A stretch of DNA of 64,000 nucleotides from Saccopteryx bilineata (taxonomy: Eukaryota > Chordata > Mammalia > Chiroptera > Emballonuridae), in NCBI RefSeq assembly GCF_036850765.1, contig NC_089496.1, forward strand, positions 50,272,113 to 50,336,112, written 5' to 3'. The notes under the pieces were generated by a model. It was not told the origin of the DNA and made no database searches. It was given only the letters and a program-made list of their open reading frames with translations. The number at the start of each line of letters is the position of its first letter. The first letter of the stretch is position 1. Shown here piece by piece: positions 10,755 through 22,509 of the stretch. The position numbers were made by a program, and so were the translations under genes.

Positions 10755-12858
10755 AGATATATGTATATATGTCATATATATAATATCTAGTTAAATTTAC
10801 ATTACAGAGAAAAATTATTTTTAGTATATCTCATTTCATATTGGGGACAGACTTAGGCTGAAAAATTATTTGCTATTTCTCTGAAATTCAAACGTAACTG
10901 GGCGTCCGCAGTCCGTCTGGCAACCCCACTGGGAGATCCCCCGTTAGCACTCCTGTTCCAAGATCATTTTTGTGGAGAACCAGTCAGGATTCAATCAGGA
11001 GAGCAGAAGGGACCACGGAGTTACGGGAGAGATTTATGGCCGTAATTAGACCTGACCCAAATGCGGAAAGCACCGGGGAAGTGATTTCAGAACGGAAGTG
11101 GAAGGATCAAAGCAAGAGTCACCAGCTCGTCAGCCCAGGGCCCCAGCACGTCCGCGCCCAGGCGCAGGCGCAGGCGTCCAGGGAGCGCACGGCAAGCTGG
11201 GGCTCTGAGCAGCCCGCGCCCCTTGGCCTCTGCTGCTCGGGGTCTGTGGGGCTCTGGGGCTCGTGGGGACCCCGCGTCTGCCTGACACTGCGCCTCACTA
11301 AGACGACCTTCAGACCAGGATGGCGCCGGCTTCACGCTCACATCCCGATCTAGGTCCCCGCTTCCCTTACAGCACATGCTCAACAAGACGGCTCTTCGCA
11401 CGCACAGGAGCTGTGTCTTCCCCCCCCCCCCACACCCCCCGCCCAGTACAAGGGACTCCACGTGCTGGGTTGGCCGCGCAAAGTGGGAACAAGCCATCTT
11501 CAAAGGATCAGAGCGCACCGGGCGCTCGCCACTGAAGCAAGCCGGAGCCTTGTATTTTAAGGAAACAGTGCTTTCTTTACAGGGTGTTCTACCATGTATC
11601 TATCTATACACCTTCCTCACAGCACAAGAGCCAGTCAGAGCCAATATTTGCCTTTTCCTGGGGAAACAGGTTTATCTGAGGTCGCATGGCTGGTAAAAGG
11701 GCAGAGCTGGGATAGAAAATCAGGTGTCTCCCTTTCTGATGCCGAACTAAGTGGCAGCTTGGGAGGGAAGCTCAAGGCCTCTCAACCTGAGAGGCCGTCG
11801 TTTTAACATCCATTGTCCACAGGCAGGGTTGCAGAAATTCTGATTACAGGAGATGGTGGGTTGTTTAGAGTCGGAATAGAGCGGAGCTTATTTTGTGATT
11901 AGTTCACCTGGCATACCAGCGTGACCAGCGCATGGATGTCCCAGCTGGCCGGCAGACACTGTCCCCCTGGCCTGCACAGCGACCTGTAGGTCTCCCCCCT
12001 TCCCTGGGTGGGGAGGGCCCCCTGCTGCTGCCCGACTCCGTGGGCCTGCCCGGCCCCCTTCTCGGAGGTCAGTGGGCCCCGTATGTGTTCTACAAACGGC
12101 AGGGAGGCCCTGCAGCGGCTGCTGGCTCCCAGGGGCCTTATCAGTTGTTGATGAGACCCTGTCTAGGCTCACAGACAGGCAGTTTCCTCCAGCCCCGCGC
12201 CCCGGCCCGCTGTGGAGCCAGAAGAAGGTGATAAGCGCCCGAGAAGATTTTTTAGGAGCCTTGCCTATCTTTCACACAAAGTCGCCAGGGTACATTTTCC
12301 ACGGTCGCCATTTACAGATAGGGGTGGCTGCTCTCGGATAAGGCTGGGGGCAGCGATGGGGAGTGGGGGGGCTACGCTAAAGGGGCGAATGGTTTCTCCA
12401 GTTAGCCACCTTGGGAATCCCTGAGGGCCCTACAGGCTGGGTCTTTGACGACTGGTTTTCTTTCTTTTTTTTTTTTCTTTTTTAATTGTACAAGTCCCTC
12501 CCTAGCCAGCCAAGCAAATCCTTTGAGGCTGGCTCCAAGCTCTCAGACAGGGTAGGCCCAGAGCCTTGTGGTTAAGAGCTGAACCTCGTGGGCCTTCGTG
12601 TTGGGAACATTGTCTGCAGTGGCCAGGCCAGGAAGGCTGTGGGGACAGGGGCTGAGGGGGTGCCACAGAAGGACCCCCGTGTGAAGCCGTGTCTCAGTCC
12701 AGTAAGGTCACAGGAAATGTGTCTGTAGAGCCCACCACGGAACCCCTCCAGACAGAGTCTCTGTGCCCAGACACTGGCCAGTGCTTGACCCGGAAGCACA
12801 AGACGGGCTCATCCTCCTGGGCCCCAGAAAGCCTGCCTTCTCTTTGGAGAATGCCCGG
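10755..12858. other. GC-rich unique sequence with a MIR trace
   Basis: From about 10900 the sequence becomes GC-rich with moderate CpG content (an AGGCGC-type triplication near 11159-11180). A MIR-like piece lies at about 11650-11735 ('aacaggtttatctgaggtcg', 'tgggatagaaaatcagg'). A C12 run is at 11420-11431. The block at 12225-12330 (GATAAG motif, several retained CpGs) could be conserved noncoding DNA. Overlapping frames of 90-143 codons on both strands show no domains. Confidence 0.5.
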
Positions 12859-13050
12859 CAGGCATCCCCAAACTATGGCCCGCGGGCTGCATGTGGCCCC
12901 CTGAAACCATTTATATAGCTCCCGCCGCACTTCCGGAAAGGGGCACCTCTTTCACTGGTGGTCAGTGAGAGGAGCACTGTATGTGGCGGCCCCCCAACGG
13001 TCTGAGGGACAGTGAACTGGCCCCCTGTGTAAAAAGTTTGGGGACCCCTG
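12859..13050 (-). mobile_element. hAT MITE ('ggtccccaaac' family), copy 1
   Basis: Terminal blocks CAGGCATCCCCAAACTATGG and 'aaaaagtttggggacccctg' are mutually inverted, with inner blocks 'ggcccgcgggctgcatgtgg' and 'gacagtgaactggcccc'. The 192-bp length and gene-free interior mark a non-autonomous hAT. The 8 bp on the two sides differ, so I cannot show a target duplication. Oriented opposite to the copy at 28155. Confidence 0.75.
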
Positions 13051-14533
13051 TAAGGGCTGGACATGAGTGACACAGGCAGGGTTCAGTTGATGCACATCAC
13101 ATGTTAAATGTGGGCTTCAGATCGTGAGTCAGAAAATGCACCACCTTGTTGTCTGGTGCCGATGTCTGTTCTGGTCTTTGCAGAGAGAACTGAAGTGCAA
13201 CTCATGTTTAAAATATAGTGTTTCAAGTTATTTGGTCAGTGCCTGTCCATTGCATTATCTCATTTTACTGTCCTTTGCCTATAATCCGAGGGAGGACTGA
13301 GGTGCGGGGAGGTGAGCGCATGCCCAGGGCCGCACGCCCGGTGCCGCACGCCCGGTCGGGCTGAGTACGGTTTCCGTCAGTGGGGGCTTTCCTTCGTCTT
13401 GTGCTGCTTTCATTCTTTGTTTTTTAACTGTTACTTTTGTTTTGGTCATTCCCCCAGAGGACAGATCCAGACCGAATATGGCCTCCCAGGGTCACTCTGG
13501 GACCGCACCGTGAGGTTTGGTAACAAGGCAACAACGTGTCTGTGGCGGGTGGGGTGGGGGTCAGCAGCGGGGTGGCAGCGATGTCAGGCTGGCCCCTCGG
13601 GACCAGACCTACGTTACAGCGCGCCATCCGAAAGGCTGCTCCTTTCTTGATTCACGTTCCCAAGTGACAACAACCAGACCACTATCAACGCTTTTAAACA
13701 CACTGTTCTGTCTTTGCCCCCCGCCGGCTCTCACATCACAGTCTCACTGATGGGTCTCAGATACCGTGGCGCGGGGCAGGCCGTTGGGGTCTAGCCTCAG
13801 GTTCGTAGGTGAGGTGACTCCTGGGCTGCCCACAGGACAGCAGTGATGGGCACATGGGAAATGGACTGTAAGCAGCGGCCATACTTGTCATTATCATCCT
13901 TGGCATTATTATTTCTAGCAAGTGGCAATGGTGCGATCACAGACCGGGTCCTTTATTAACGAAGAGAAATGAATAGGGAGAAGGGAAAAGAATGAAAATG
14001 ACGTATGTGGGGAATTCATTTAAGGTTCCTAACGAGCCACGGAGGAAAAAGAGACCACTTGATAAATACAAGCACAGGTCCGCCTTCCCACTCCTCCCCT
14101 AAGAAAGCTCACGCGCTCTCTTTCTGGTTCCTATTCATCCCAGGCCTGGGGGGAGAGAGATGCAGGTGGGCATGTCTTTCTGGTCCCCCTGGAAGAAATC
14201 AGTGATTAGCAGTCTGCAGAGGAGACTTCCAAGCCTAATACTGACCTTCCTGCCCAGCCCCTATATTTTGGAATTTGTTAACTCAGGCAACCTCTAGGTA
14301 AAATTCCTCCCTGGAACTTGGTTTTGAGAGCTTACTTTGAAGGACAAAAGTGGGGGCCAGCAGCCACCGCTCACGGCATTAGCGCTGCTGCCACTGGACG
14401 CTGCTCGATCCCAGGTAGCTCTCTCCTAAAGAGATAGCTTGGACCCAGCCGCAGTGGTCACAATACTGCTTACGGACCCCGTGTTCTCTACCCTTTGAAC
14501 TCCTGGGACAGACTCCGCCACTGAAAATGCCTC
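13051..14533. other. Unique sequence with a MIR trace
   Basis: A MIR-like tract lies at about 13240-13325 ('cattgcattatctcatttta' then a GAGG-type block). The rest is unique, moderately GC-rich and uneventful. Frames up to 112 codons lack domains. Confidence 0.45.
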
Positions 14534-14545
14534 AAGAATGATGTT

Positions 14546-14929
14546 GGCCCTGGCCGGTTGGCTTGGCGGTAGAGCGTCGGCCTGGCGTACAGGGGACCCG
14601 GGTTCGATTCCCGGCCAGGGCACATAGGAAAAGCGCCCATTTGCTTCTCCACCCCCCCTCCTTCCTCTCTGTCTCTCTCTTCCCCTCCCACAGCCAAGGC
14701 TCCATTGGAGCAAAGATGGCCCGGGCGCTGGGGATGGCTCCTTGGCCTCTGCCCCAGGCGCTAGAGTGGCTCTGGTCGCGGCAGAGCGACACCCCGGATG
14801 GGCAGAGCATCGCCCCTGGTGGGCAGAGTGTCGCCCCTGGTGGGCGTGCCGGGTGGATCCCGGTCGGGTGCATGCGGGAGTCTGTCTGACTGTCTCTCCC
14901 CGTTTCCAGCTTCAGAAAAAAAAAAAAAA
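14546..14929 (+). mobile_element. Rhin-type SINE, copy 2
   Basis: Full length, from GGCCCTGGCCGGTTGGCT to a long A run, with A box, perfect B box, CT-rich segment and two tandem 'gcccctggtgggc' modules (each one G short of the full CTCF core). Perfect 12-bp target duplication AAGAATGATGTT at 14534-14545 and 14930-14941. Little divergence from the other copies implies a recent insertion. Confidence 0.93.
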
Positions 14930-14941
14930 AAGAATGATGTT

Positions 14942-16269
14942 CATTTAAGAACATCAAGGGTTTTTGCTTTTTATTACAGTGCGTGGAGGAATATCAGGAA
15001 CTTTGGTGTTTGGGGAAAATGACAAGGTCTTGGCACGTCCGGGTGCATTTGGAATAATAACAAAGTCGGGACAGGGTGGGCGTTATGTCTATTCTGCAGG
15101 TGAGGAAATAGAAGAAAAGAGGTTACAGCGAGCTCTGGGGATCTAAATTCTAGGAGGGGCTGGATTCTGGAAAGCGCACAGCCTGGGTTTGTCTGGTTGT
15201 GTATTTAATACCATGTGACGGACTCGCGGGAGGGGCTGTATCTTCCAGCTTGTGCTCCAGTCCGGATAGTGTGCCTCATGGGGACACTAAAGAGCTGGCT
15301 TTCGTATTCCCAGACTGTGACTCAATATCCTCTCTCGACCACTAACCCTGGCCACGTGGACGTCACACCTCTCTTGCTTACGGTGCAATGTTACCCAGGG
15401 GGTCCCTCTCACCCAGATGGAATGCGGCCAGCAGCCCCCTAGGGAAGTCTCCGTACTTGAGTTACTACGTGTCCCGGCATTTATGAGTCTTCCTTCTCAC
15501 ATATTTTTACTGGTAAAATTGGGAAATACAAACTATCCATTGGAAAAATAAATACCACGTATAATTTTCCTTTCCTTTGAATGGGAAGCATCTCTCAATC
15601 CCTTTCTACAATAAAGTTCCTTTTACCCATCACCTCATCAACTTGAATTTTAGTACACTCAAGATTTTCAAAACATATCATTGTCCGAAGAGAAGCAATG
15701 CAAAGGATAAACATGCCTCCATCGGCAAAGGTTAGTTTAAAAGCAGTTTTCAGAGGCTGCAGTAGTAGGGCGGTATTCTTGCCACTTAATACGCAGACCA
15801 GTGGCTCTCGAAGGATGTGCCCTGGGACCACCAGGTATCTGAGGCCCCTGCGGGGAGGCCCCAACTTCCCTGAATCTCGGAAGCTCCGGAATCCACTGCC
15901 TGCGCCTCCCACGTCGGCAGACCCGTACTAAGGTCCTGAAACGTCATTCTGAGGCCCCAAAGCTCCTTCCAAGTCAATTCATTCTCATCTGAATGGCCAA
16001 CAGAGCTCCATTGCCCTTTGGCTCTCTGGTGCAGACGACACAACTCAGCCAGCTTCTGGCATGACTGTTGGGTTCCCAGGGCTCTCCTATTTTCTCTCGT
16101 TCTGGAAAAGTTGGATGACGCTTTGGGCATGTGGGACAAGCTGACATCTCTTTTCTTTTCCAAATGTACCGAGTTGCCTACAGCGGGTGTCAGAGATGGC
16201 CTTAACTTTGGGTACTACTCGGTTTTAGGCTATTTAGGGTTTTCCGTCCTCCTGCCGAAGTGATTTTAG
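14942..16269. other. Unique sequence with MIR and MER5-like traces
   Basis: A MIR-like stretch at about 15078-15165 ('tctattctgcaggtgaggaa' then 'agaggttacagcga'). A MER5-like stretch at about 15785-15905 ('ccagtggctctcgaagga ... ctgaatctcggaagct'). The remainder is unique, with frames up to 125 codons on the minus strand that show no domain. Confidence 0.45.
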
Positions 16270-17155
16270 AATTTAAAGTGAGTGTTTACTTTTAAAAAAA
16301 AAAATCTGTATCCTAAGCAACCAAAATGTCCATCGATGGATGAATGAGTAACTAAGATGTGGTATTCTATTTAAACATGCCGGGATATTTATTATTTGGC
16401 TTTTAAAAGAAGGAGATTCTGCTTGACCAGGTGGTGGCGCAGTAGATGGAGCCTCGGACTGGGATGCGGAGGACCCAGGTTCGAGACCCCGAGGTCACCA
16501 GCTTGAGCGCAGGCTCATCTGGTTTGAGCAAAGCTCACCAGCTTGGACCCAAGGTCGCTGGCTTGAGCAAGGGGTTACTCGGTCTGCTGAAGGCCCGCGG
16601 TCAAGGCACATATGAGAAAGCAATCAACGAACATCTAAGGTGTTGCAACGAAAAACTGATAATTGATGCTTCTCATTTCTCTCCGTTCCTGTCTGTCCCT
16701 ATCTATCCCTCTCTCTGACTCTCTCTCTATCTCTGTAAAAAAACCAAAAAAACAAAAACAAAAACAAAAAAAAACAAAAAAAAAAAAAAAAGGAGATTCT
16801 GACACATGCTACAACATGGACGAAACTTGAGGGCCTTATGCTCAGAGAAATACGCCGGACAGAAGGAGACAAGTATCACAGTATGACCCACCTATGTGAG
16901 GTCCCTAGAGTAGTCAGATTTATAGAGACAGAAAGTGGAAAGGTGGGTGCTTGGGGCTGAGAGTGGGGAGGGGAGGAGTTGTTTATGGGGTACCGGATGC
17001 CAGTTTTACAAGATGAAAAGGTTCTAGAAATGAATGCCGATGCCGATGGTTGTTCAGCAATGTCAGTGTGTTTAAAATGCAGCCACGCTGGCTTAAGTGG
17101 TAGTATATGTTATGTATGTTATCACAATGAAAAGAAATATCTGTGTCCTGTGAGT
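16270..17155 (+). mobile_element. Old L1 3' end, sense, split by a SINE
   Basis: Left part: 'aaccaaaatgtccatcgatg' and 'gatgaatgagtaactaagat' match the end of L1 ORF2 and the start of the 3' UTR. The right part from 16802 continues with 'acatgctacaacatggacg', 'tatgctcagagaaatacg', 'tatagagacagaaagtgg' and a G-rich block, the usual L1 3' UTR order. The SINE at 16422-16789 interrupts it. No intact frame. Confidence 0.7.
16422..16789 (+). mobile_element. tRNA-derived SINE, third type (caccagcttgag family), copy 2
   Basis: Head 'cttgaccaggtggtggcgca' with B box GGTTCGAGACC, then 'tcaccagcttgagcgcaggc', 'aaggtcgctggcttgagca', 'gtcaaggcacatatgagaaa', a pyrimidine-rich tract and an A/C-rich tail. 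A perfect 12-bp duplication AAGGAGATTCTG at 16410-16421 and 16790-16801 places the insertion inside the L1. Confidence 0.88.
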
Positions 17156-17900
17156 TGTATGCCGTCCCATAACTGCGCTCAGGGGATTCTGCACGGAGGG
17201 CGGAGACACAGCTCCCGTCCCAGCACGTGGGCAGCCTGGAGGGGTCAGTCTGCTGTCAAAGCAGAGGCCAGAGTCCGCCCACCTGTGACTGGGACCCCCG
17301 ATGTCCCGGACCCTTAACAGAGGCCTCTCCCTGGGTCCGTGTTCTTTCTCAGCAGAGTGATAATGCTCCTAATTAGCACGGAGACCTGTAGCTGGATGGC
17401 CTGACGGGCCGGGTCCAGGGTCAGGGTGGGGAGGGCGGCCGGCGGGGCCGTCTCCGGGGCTGGGGTCGGCCCACGGAGCCCCCGGCAGCCGGGAGGCAGG
17501 GGCTGGAAGGAAGAGGGGTGGCCGATAGAGAGGCCAGGAGGGGAATGCACTGCTGACGGAACAGAGATTTTAGACGGACTTCTAATGCCAGGGATGCTTT
17601 CATCTCACTGCCAGAGCACAGTGCTCTCGGGACGACCTGGATTAATTCAGCGTCCTGTGCGTTCTCTCCCCTGCGGACCCAGGGGGCCGGCGTGCCTCGC
17701 TCCCCTCTCTTTCTGCTTCCCTCTGGTGGTTACAGCTCCTGAGGACCCTCGCCGAATGACTTCAGACTGACTGTGGGGCCCTCAGAGCTGCAGGTCGTCT
17801 CCAGCCATGTGGCATCCAGCCCTCTCTCATCTCTTGTGACAGACAGGCCCTCAAATCATGGCGGCCGTGTCCCTCACTGACGCCCATAAAGGGTCAGCGA
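17156..17900. other. GC-rich unique sequence
   Basis: The most GC-rich part is 17400-17510 (ggcggccggcggggccg), with CpGs but too short to be a convincing island. No repeat, exon or RNA recognised. Confidence 0.45.
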
Positions 17901-18320
17901 ATTGAACAGTGGCCCCCAAAGCATCACCCCGAACCTGTGACTGTCACCTTATATGGAAAAAGTGTGGGCTTTTTTTTTTTTGCGGATGTAATTAAAGATC
18001 TTGAGATAAAGTCACCCTGGATTGTTCAGACAGGCCCTAACTAAACCCTATGACAAGTGTCCACCTAAGAGAAAGGCAGAGGGACAGACACAGGGACAAC
18101 AGAGACGGAGATGGGAGGGATGCAGCCACAAACCAAGGACACCTGGAGCCACAGAAGCTGCCACAAGAGGCAAGCCCCATGCTCTCTCCGGAGGCTCAGA
18201 GGCCCTGCGGCCCCTTGAGCTTGGACTCTGGTCTCCAGAACAGCGACGGAACAAATCCCTATCGTTTCAGCCATTACATTTGTGGTCATTTATTACAGCA
18301 GCTCCGGGAAGCTAATGGCA
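17900..18320 (+). repeat. MLT1-like solo LTR (ERVL-MaLR)
   Basis: The order of blocks fits an MLT1 LTR: 'gacttatatgg'-like U3 text (17946-17955), a T run, 'atgtaattaaagatcttgag', 'taaccctatgacaagtgtcc', an AGAGAAAGGCAGAGGG purine block, 'ggtctccagaacagcgacgg', and the end 'tttattacagcagctccggg'. No internal retroviral sequence flanks it, so it is a solo LTR with no coding capacity. Old and diverged. Confidence 0.72.
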
Positions 18321-19123
18321 ATGCCACACAAAACCAGCACAGGGCTCTCCCTGACTGCTGAACTGTAGCTGGTGGGACCTGCACCTTGGAGCCACCCCGG
18401 TGACATGTTGGAGCTGTGCTTCTTACCCTGTCACCGCATAGGCACACGCACCACCTGGGGACCCTTAGAGAGACAGCTGCGGGGCTGGGGTCCATGGTCT
18501 TGCATTTCTAAGTTACTTCCTGTGTCACTTTGAACTCCTTCCCCCGGTAACTAGTTTGAGAGGCAGACTTTCAAACAGGAGGAAGCATCAGCAATAAACG
18601 GGTGAACTGTGCTTTGCTGGGGACCACTGACCAACATTTTATCTTTACTGGGGCTTCTTCATGCTCTAGTATGACCTACATGTTGTGATCTTTACCACAG
18701 TATTTGTCCTAATGTGTTCAGTGCAGCAGACACATTGTCATGATTCATGATCTCTGCCCAACAAACTGAGAGTCAACAGTTAGTTCTGCGTGAAGGTCCC
18801 TGTGCCGCATTCTCTTCACCTGTTGTTAAGCAAGGGGCTTGGGCTTGGTTTGCTCAACTTTCTTCCAGCTCGAACTTTCTTGAATATAGGATGCTCTCCC
18901 CACACACAGACTGGAGACTCTGAGTGGTCCCCATGTCTTCCTTTGCCTGTGAGCACCCTTCACTTTCAGTTTGAGGCCTTTCTCCTCATCGTGCCCCATT
19001 CCAAGGGCGCAGAACCTCTCAATTTTCAGCTGGGGCGCCCAGTGAGCTGTGACCTTTCTTCTGAAGAGCTAATTCCCATGGACCAGTTGTTGCTGAGCCT
19101 CTCTGATATATCCTCCATTTTCA

Positions 19124-19147
19124 GGTGTGTGTGTGTGTGTGTGTGTG
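19124..19147. repeat. (GT)12 microsatellite
   Basis: About twelve uninterrupted GT units in unique sequence. Confidence 0.95.
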
Positions 19148-19458
19148 AATAATCCTCACTGACCACATCCCTGTGGTCAGCGTGCAACCGTGATCTGTGT
19201 TCCCTGAGCACAATCTGGAAAATACCCATCCTCTGTGGGCATAAAATGACCACTGCCTTTATCACAATGTCACTCCCTTAATAAGTGGTTTTTACAAAAA
19301 GCACTTTACTCCCAGGATTGACACCGTAGAATTTTGCAAAGATGCTATGTGAATGTCCCATAATCCCAGCAGGACAGCCATTTTCAAAAGTCACATTTCA
19401 CTTCCTTGGAGGAGTTCTTATTGCCCAACCACACTTGTGGAAGAAAGCACTTAAAAGA

Positions 19459-19514
<56 letters not shown>
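19459..19514. repeat. Compound (CT)n(CA)n microsatellite
   Basis: About fourteen CT units switch directly to about fifteen CA units. The change from one perfect dinucleotide array to another is typical of compound loci. Confidence 0.95.
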
Positions 19515-19517
<3 letters not shown>

Positions 19518-20479
19518 GGTAGTGTGGGCGCCACTGCCCAGTGACACAGACTCTCCAGCTCACTGGAAATGCTTTCATCTCCCTCCCAGATCTCATGGGT
19601 GTCTTCTCCCTGACCTTCGCAGGTGGGTCAGAATGGGGGAGGTATCACTGGAAATGGAATGAGGTCACATTAAGCATCCCCCAAACAACTTCTATGGGAA
19701 ATAGTTTCACTGGACGGTGATCAGAAGCCACCTCCTTTCTTCATTTCGCTACATTCACTTTCCCTTCCACCATCGGCTCTCCTCTCCTTCATTCCGTCGT
19801 GGTCAAACGTGTTTGGTGATGAAGACGAGACCCCCTCCTAGCTACGGGGGCTGGTGGCAGGGGCACAGGTTCCCAGGCAGGAATCCGTCTGTGGGAGCTG
19901 GGCCAGAGGGATGTCTGGACCGGTGTCTTCTCCTGGCACCTCTGACCTTGGTCTGCGAGCCATGCTCCACCCTCTGCCAGCAGCCTGCTCCATCTGCTCA
20001 CGGTTTCTGCTTCTCTGTCACTTAGGCTTACACAGGGCCTCTTTCAGCCCCCTGACCTTTTTCTTGCTACCTCTTGCTTCTCCTCTGTATATTTGTAAGT
20101 TCTTCCCACGTGTTTCAGTTCAAATTCTCATGAGAATCTGATCATAGGAGGAGCTTATCCCTCTAAGGAGTCACTGGAAGAATGCTGAACAGCCTCTCAT
20201 TGGTGCTCCCAGGTCACGTGTCCTGTGTCATGTGACTCAAGGTGATCCCCTGAGCTGTGTGGCTCGGGTATCACCAGACACAAAACCTGGCCCGGCAGCC
20301 AAGGGCTGGGGGGAGCAGACTTCCTGGGAAGAGGGTTTGGGAAGGGCTGGCAACGACCCGGTTTCCGAGGCCGTGCTCTCCTCATGTTACTCTGAAAGGG
20401 CTTTAGAGAAAAAAGGCCAGCGTGTGGGGTCAAAGCCCTACCGTACACGCCAGCCCCCGCCTGCTTTCAGTCTTCAAAG

Positions 20480-20970
20480 GTGAGCAGGGGAAGCCGAGGT
20501 CATGCAGAACTGAAACTGGTCTTGCGAACACCAAACAAGTGTGTTCAGAAACTCAGAGGTGAGCCGATGTCCTTACAGAGCCGTAGCCCGACGTATCAAA
20601 ACATCGTCCGGGCGAGCAGGCCGTGGACTCGAGGGAAGCGGCGCGCGTCACGGCCGGGGAGGCCAGCTCTCCGCTGGGAGCGCGCGCCCAGCACTCGGAC
20701 ACAAGCCGAGCCGCCGCCCACCACGCCGCCCACCAAGGGTCGCGGCACCGTGTGAATTCCGTTTGCAGGTCTCCCTTTCCAAAGGCCGACCTGGCCTCCC
20801 TGGCTCTAACGGAGAGGGGCAGCCTCAGGACTGCAGCCAGGCAGGCGGAGGAGGTGTTTCCGGCGCCTGGGAGGCTCTGACCGTCTGGGCTGGGCATCGG
20901 CCGGCCTCTGCTCAAACTGTCCACCGCCACTGCCTTCCCACGGCCTGTCCTGCTCACCTCTGCTAAGGGT
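20480..20970. promoter_or_regulatory. CpG-dense segment (island-like)
   Basis: Between about 20575 and 20755 I count roughly 27 CpG dinucleotides, far denser than the surroundings, with motifs such as GCGGCGCGCG and GCGCGCGCCC. It is unique sequence, not a SINE. Both strands carry open frames of 134-141 codons, but high GC alone produces these. It could be an orphan CpG island, an unannotated promoter or first exon, or a GC-rich relic. There is a TTTGCAG acceptor-like string near 20762-20768. Nothing here proves transcription. Confidence 0.4.
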
Positions 20971-21125
20971 TTCTCTGTCTAAACGGCCCAATGTGGCATC
21001 AGGAGTGGCTTTATTATGGGAGTAATGCAAAAAGCTTCTGTAAGAAGATAAAGGCCACCCCGACACCTTCAGACCTGGAGACCAGTAGAAGGTGCCTGAG
21101 ACAGGCTGCAGAAAGTACTGACCGG
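20971..21125. other. Short unique linker
   Basis: No recognisable gene or repeat between the CpG-dense segment and the L1 tail. Confidence 0.5.
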
Positions 21126-22045
21126 AAAATAAATAAATTAATTAGACTTCATAAAAATTAAAAATTTCTGCTCATCAAAAGACCCTGTCAAGAAACTAAA
21201 ACAAGCCAAAGTCTGGGAGAAATTTTCACAAGATACACGTCTGACTTGCATCTAGAATTTGCAAAGCACACCTACAAATCAGTAATACAAAAACAAACAA
21301 CCCAATGAAAGCTAAGTTAAGGACCTGAACAGACACTTTCTAAATATACAAATGGTCTGTAAACACATGCAGAGTGCTCAACGTCATTACTCCTCAGAAC
21401 ATGCAAATTAGAAACCAGGAGGCGTTGTCAATTCAGAGCCACTGGAGAGGTGACAATAGGACACCACCGGATATGGAAAAACGGAGCTCCCGGGACACTG
21501 CTGGTAGCAGGGCCAGATGGTAAGGCCACGCTCGGCAACTGTTTGGGCACTTATCCTTTAACTGTAAGAATACACCTCCCCCCTAACCCACCATTCCATT
21601 TCTGAGTATTTATCTGAAGGAAATGAAAGTGTATGTCCACACAAAGACTTGTTCTAGAATGTCCGTAAGTTTCATTCTTAATAGCGAGAAACTGAAAGCA
21701 ATATGTCCATCAATAAGTTAATAAGTTAATGTATAAATAATTTGTGGTATATGCATATAATGGGGTATTTCAATAAAAAATTCTGATATACAGAAAACTG
21801 CGATTGACTTTCAAATGCAGTATGAATGTCAGACACCATAGACTGTTTTCTTTGTGCTTCCATGTACGTGAACTTGGAGATCCCACAAAAGTCATCTGTG
21901 ACGACAGAGCGGGGGCAGAGCTTTACTCTTGTTGGGTGTGCTGGGCAGAGACTGACTGCACCAGGTACTAGGAACTTTCTGGGGTGAGGAAATGTTTTAT
22001 CTCTTGGGGGGGGGGGATTGGTTACATGATGTAGTGGGTACCACG
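21126..22045 (+). mobile_element. Old L1: end of ORF2 and 3' UTR, sense
   Basis: Follows the L1 order: 'aaaaatttctgctcatcaa', 'gaacagacactttctaaata', 'gaaatgaaagtgtatgtcc', 'ataatttgtggtatatgcat', then 3' UTR text with 'ggaactttctggggtgagg' and 'ggttacatgatgtagtgg'. Frames are interrupted throughout. A run of about ten G lies near 22006-22016. Confidence 0.72.
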
Positions 22046-22498
22046 GTGCTCTGCCCAGATGCCTTCTTTGAGACTGCGATCAGTGGTCGGGTTTCTTGAG
22101 TTCAAACTGCTGGAAATATCCAGAGGACAGCCCACCGTCTGCGTTTCTTCCTGGCATTGCGCTTGGCTGCGCCAAACTGTTTCGCCCAGTTATCTCCCTT
22201 GCAGGAGGCGGTGGGGACTAACGAGTGGCCAGTGCAGGGATTCAGAGGCTTGAGCCCCTGGCCTCACTTTGGAACACTCCAAAGAGCCACCCCTCCTCCA
22301 AAGCTGCCCATAGGATCAGCCGTGGCCTCAGTTACAACGACATGGTGGGTCAGCCCCTCCATCTGCCTGGCCCTGTCCTCCTCACTTCTTTACAAGTTTA
22401 TCACCCGAGAGGATGCACCAGTAAACTTGCTGCAACATACTTCCGCTTCAGCATCTGATTCCACCGAGTGGAACCAGACATGGTCCTAGGGATGGACT
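22046..22498. other. Unique sequence
   Basis: Moderately GC-rich, no repeat or exon recognised. Overlapping frames of 64-110 codons are unremarkable. Confidence 0.5.
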
Positions 22499-22509
22499 CC
22501 AAGACGGGA

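Larger units (their letters stand above)
18321..20479. other. Unique sequence with microsatellites and a MER5-like trace
   Basis: A MER5-like tract near 18405-18500 ('agctgtgcttcttaccctg', 'cgcaccacctggggaccct'). Microsatellites at 19124-19147 (GT) and 19459-19514 (CT then CA). No gene supported; the 120-codon frame ending at 19152 runs into the GT repeat. Confidence 0.45.

Noticed and set aside
12851..13058. 8-bp target duplication for the hAT at 12859
   Set aside because: The flanking octamers ATGCCCGG and TAAGGGCT do not match, so no duplication was claimed.
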